Shown: positions 46,701-64,000 of the stretch, one piece after another
Layout: the number at the start of each line of letters is the position of its first letter
How positions within the stretch are numbered: the first letter of the stretch is position 1
DNA from: Hemibagrus wyckioides
Taxonomy: Eukaryota; Chordata; Actinopteri; Siluriformes; Bagridae
DNA length: 64,000 nt
Assembly (NCBI RefSeq): GCF_019097595.1
Contig: NC_080729.1
Location: 5,702,917 to 5,766,916, forward strand
Reading direction: 5' to 3'
Translations under genes and position numbers: made by a program
The notes under the pieces: generated by a model
Told to the model about the DNA's origin: nothing
Seen by the model: only the letters and a program-made list of their open reading frames with translations
The model's database searches: none

Positions 46701-47759
46701 TACATATAACATTACACTGTAACATCATAAGAGCACATGAAAGTATCCAGGTGATACTCACCACACATTAGTTGTGTTGTGTTTACAGAATAACAGTACG
46801 TATATAACTAGCGATAACCAAGTCACATTAAGGGTTGCACATTATTATGCTATTTTTGTCTATAGATAGAGGGAGAGTGAGTGGGATCAGTGGCCTCTTG
46901 TACTTGGGCAGCTGCATCTGACAGTAGTTGTGACTGTGGTGGCTGTGATGTCAACAGTCAGGGGATACAAAGAAAGCTGAACGGCTTTTTATACACTCAC
47001 CCACACAAAAATGCATGCACACAGTCGGAGCTAGGGTAGAGGTTAGAGGGTTGACCAGGCCCATGAATAGAGCAGTTCTCATAGTCATGTGAGAGCACTG
47101 TGTTTATGTTGTATACAACAAAAACAACATACTAAAACTTTTTTTTTTTTCTGAAACACATACACTTTTCTCACTTTGCCAAAACGAGTACCCAGAACAG
47201 ACAATTGGGCATTTGGCATTTTAATAGGGCCTTATTTGCTATAAGAATGGCTTCAGAAGTAATTACACCTGTTTTGATTTTGATAACTCCTTCTTTCTCT
47301 CTGTTCTAATTTATTTTCTCTCTGGTGTGCACATTTTTCAAAGATATATAAAACTCAGGAAAACTGGCATGGGTTATCTTGTTACAACATCCTGGTTATT
47401 GACCAATGTTAACTTTCTAAACTTCCTGTTCTACATGTCATTTACTGGGTCATATTCTTGATGGTTGAATGGGATCTAATTTTCTATGCACCAATTCAAT
47501 GGACAATGGTAGACAATGAAGCCCTTTTCTGTCATTGTCTGTATATCTGTATATAAACAATTGGTGATGACTATTTCTAGTTACTTGTGTAGCCAAATCT
47601 AGTTTGCTAAAAGGAGACCTAACCCTTAAAATGACATGATAATTCATGGTAGTGTTGCCCACTGCTTTTAGAATTTAGAAGGCACATTGGTAGTGACCTT
47701 CGATGTCTTCCTATTTCATGCAGGGCAGTTAGGACATTGGCAGATAAAAGATGTTTTAT

Positions 47760-47960
47760 TGTCACAGTGTAGTGAATAGTGTTGTCGTCTCAGGCTCCCT
47801 AGTTTGATCCTGGACTTGAACCTGTATACAGGCGCTCCCAGTCTGTTTGTCCAAAAAAACATGTTGCTTGGTGTAAACAAGTGTGCAAATGCACAGTGTC
47901 CTGTCTGGTTCCCTGTGTTCAAGAAATAAAATCTAGATCTTTAATCCTGTGATGGCAGAT
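47760..47960 (+). repeat. Decayed tRNA-derived SINE-like repeat
   Basis: It holds AGTGTTGTCGTCTCAGGCTCCCTAGTTTGATCCTGGACTTGA with A-box- and B-box-like segments (GTTTGATCC), followed by a region similar to 3' parts of common fish short repeats. It is degraded. Confidence 0.4.
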
Positions 47961-49534
47961 TGGATGAATGGATGAAACCTTACATAATTTACATGCGGTT
48001 TTTTATTTATTTTGGATTTAAGTAATATTGTTAAATGCATTCAGTTAACGTATCCATCATCTGCTGCATTTCACTCTTACCTGTAGCTTGCTCTTTGCTT
48101 TTGATTGTTAATTAAGTTTTCTTTTTTGACTCATGCCCCATTTACCATGCTGAAATTAAACTGTGTCTGTTCAGATTTTAGGTGAGAGATTGAGAGAAAG
48201 CACGGCTTAGGACAATTTAGAATTCCATTTGTACAAGTCCAGACCTGTGCAAGAATGCAGCATGAACAGAGACAGAGAAGGGGTGTACAAGGCAGACGCT
48301 TGTAAAGAAAACCTGCATTTGGAGGTAACAAACGTGGAGTTATAGGTATAGGTAGGCCTCTGATGTGTGCCATTAGAATTACTCATTCCCTCCTCAATCA
48401 TTGAAAGCATGGGTGACACTTCTGTAAAGTCGTAAAACAAGACGTACCTATTTTTTTTCTTCTAAACTGTTGAAGATCTATTAGAGACAGCGCCAGTTTG
48501 ATATCCGGTATCTGTATTGGAACAATATCAGCAAAAATTGGCTATATGGCGGGGGGATATGGGGGATAAATTAAGTTCGCTTCTTTAACAGAGTTAACCT
48601 GAAATATCAGAACTGCTTATACACATCAGTGACTTTGTTATGGTGTGCTGTAATTTTGCACACAGCTGCACTGTAATATAAATGAAATAATTCACAATTT
48701 CTTTGTGTGCATGGAATGTAAGTCATGTTAAAAGTATTTCATCCTGAAGGGTAGGGAATATTTGAGCAATATGACTATGTGACTAAGACCATCTAGTCTT
48801 CTATTAATAATCACTTGCTATAAAGATTAATACAAAAAAAAGGTGCTGCTCAACAAAAACGTAAAACCAATGGTAAATACTGTACTTCTTCAAACGAATA
48901 GAGAATTTGTGGAATTTCTGCAATAAAACACTATGTTCAAACAGTACAATACTTTAAAGACGTTTCGCACTTTTATACAGCCTGGTATTCTGGGCAAATC
49001 CTCCATTACTGGCACATTATATTGTATCAGAGGACTAGTAACAAGAAAGATTTGGTGGCAGGGATATTTCCTGTAGTATTATTATAACAAAGCAGGGCAA
49101 GTTTAAACTAGTGGTAAAGCTAGGCATGTCTATGTAACGTTTTCCCAACTAGATAATATCGTTAGCTATAGTATTTTTATTTATTTATTTATTTTTTTTT
49201 TTTACAATAATAGGCTAGTGATATTACTATTTAATAGTTACATATATGTAGTCTAAAAATATAGCCGTATTAGAACCTATAAATATGGCCGTATTCCTTT
49301 TTGAAAGTTTTTCCTGTTGTATGATACATGCTGATGAATATAAGATGATTTTAACAGATCAATTTAAGGTGGTCACAACATAAAAACAGTAAATCGAATA
49401 TATTGTTTTTAGAAGGATTTATTGCTTATGGATTGTAGTGTGCCGTTAGTGCTAGTGTTTTTGTTGAAATGTGTCACATTGATTCTTGTTTTGTATTCAG
49501 GGTCCCATGGTTTGGTTGTGGTGTGCTCTCTGCC

Positions 49535-62844
<13,310 letters not shown>

Positions 62845-64000
62845 CAGTCTTAAACCAACAAGGAACTAAATTTAGGAGAATGCTTGAACACATAGTTGAA
62901 CCAAAATGCACTATGTCTTATAAAAAAAAAAAAGTTGTGAAGACCATTAAATGGTTAAATGCGACTTACTCAATGCAGTTAGCACAAAAAGCTGCTGATG
63001 TTCAATATTTTTATGACTTTGAACAAGAAACATGAATTCACAAAAAGAAGGTGGATGATTAACAAAGGGAACAAAGGAGAAGACAAACAAACGGTCAACT
63101 CACCCCAACCTGGGAAAAAAAGCAATCTTCCACATTTCAAAATACTGTTCCAAAGTGAAGCACACTGACCGGAACAATGTGAAGAATGGACAGCAGTTTT
63201 GCTTTGGAGCGTTTTTTTAAATTGTCATTCCACCATCTTGCAGCCAAAATAACTTTTTAATCTGCAAACGCAGTGACAATTTCCTTGGAGCACAGACTAG
63301 AAAAAAGGAAATGGCACATGGAGGAAAACCGAACTTGTTGGACCTGGAAACAACACAGAAATAACACTGAATGCTTGTCAGGTGACCATGAGTGAAATTG
63401 TTATTGAAGAAAAAATATAAATTATTCTTATTTGTCATTCCAATTTAAAGCTAAAGTTTGGAATATAACTGATTATAAGAATACGCCTTTATTGGCCACC
63501 AGTTGTTGTTGTTTATAGCTTTTTGTTGTTTTTTTTTGGACCTCAATTTCATTATGTTCACCTGTATATAAAAATCAGAAGCATAGCCCACTTACTGTTT
63601 CTCTGACAAAACCATGCGCTATTAACAATATTGTGACCGCCATTACTTAATTGAAACGAGCAAATATCGGAAGATGGGTTCACTTGAATAGTCTAATTCA
63701 TGTTGTTCATACTGCCAATAGGATGATTTTTAAAGCATGTGTTGCTACTTACTATTTTTAAATTACCCAATATGTTAATGAGATCAGAATGCTGGAGCAA
63801 GAAACAAATAATAGTATTTTAGTTCAGATAGATATTTCAGGGATTGTACCTTCGGTAGGGCTCCGCTGCCTTTAAAAGATATATATATATACACATTGGA
63901 GCACAGGCTCACCGAATGCCAAATGGGATTTACTGTGCCTTATACAATGGAAAAATTCTACTGTTAGTATGAGACTACTTTAAAGAAAGAGGTTTCTAAA
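62845..64000 (+). other. pik3cb: pik3cb 3' untranslated region and downstream DNA
   Basis: No further coding exon is seen. The sequence after the TAA is A/T-rich with ATTAAA at about 62,946 as a possible weak poly(A) signal. No clear AATAAA is visible before the window ends, so the transcript may run past the edge. Confidence 0.5.

Larger units (their letters stand above)
41566..49500 (+). other. pik3cb first intron (probable), repeats inside
   Basis: No coding exon is recognised. Contents: (GT)n near 41,686-41,716; a decayed Tc1-like relic at about 43,070-43,760; mixed AT/GT/CA tracts at 45,283-45,353; a decayed SINE-like copy at about 47,760-47,960; and T/A-rich tracts near 49,170-49,205. 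It ends at the acceptor TTGTATTCAG (49,500). Confidence 0.55.

Noticed and set aside
49469..49534. Extended N-terminus of p110-beta starting at 49,469
   Set aside because: That start lies upstream of the acceptor at 49,500, inside the intron. The isoform match begins at 49,535.

Overview
The window looks like nuclear DNA of a teleost fish. It carries a spliced vertebrate gene, vertebrate-type 5S rRNA genes, and many decayed Tc1/mariner-like and SINE-like repeats of the kind common in fish. The species cannot be fixed from the sequence.

Region 1 (about 1-11,920) is a defective endogenous retrovirus of gamma/epsilon (class I) type, read on the minus strand: gag, pro, RT, RNase H, integrase, env. 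Gag and pro share one frame and are separated by a single TGA, the arrangement of readthrough retroviruses. The element is dead: it has several in-frame stops, two frame changes in pol, a stop inside the TM part of env, and no 5' LTR or leader. Two ORFs do not fit the standard gene set, at 4,555-4,911 (between pol and env) and 1,777-2,355 (3' of env). A separate plus-strand ORF enters from the left edge and ends at 502.

Region 2 (about 11,920-38,420) is a tandem 5S rRNA array with 13 copies: 12 near consensus and one degenerate copy at the left edge. Two spacer types alternate, giving a two-gene unit of about 4.06-4.09 kb. The A spacer is a B-like spacer in which a 1.45-kb block (a Tc1-like transposase tail plus two small palindromes) replaces about 80 bp. 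One unit carries a solo LTR with a 4-bp target duplication. Another has lost its B gene through a 1.3-kb deletion. The retrovirus is joined directly to the left edge of the array.

Region 3 (about 38,420-41,080) is repeat-rich intergenic DNA with a transposase fragment, interspersed repeats and a minisatellite.

Region 4 (about 41,080 to the window end) is pik3cb on the plus strand, encoding the class IA PI3-kinase catalytic subunit p110-beta. A probable promoter and untranslated first exon lie near 41.1-41.6 kb, followed by a roughly 7.9-kb intron. Twenty-two coding exons (49,535-62,844) join in phase to 1,069 codons plus stop. Two of its introns use GC-AG splice sites. Some introns hold decayed transposons.
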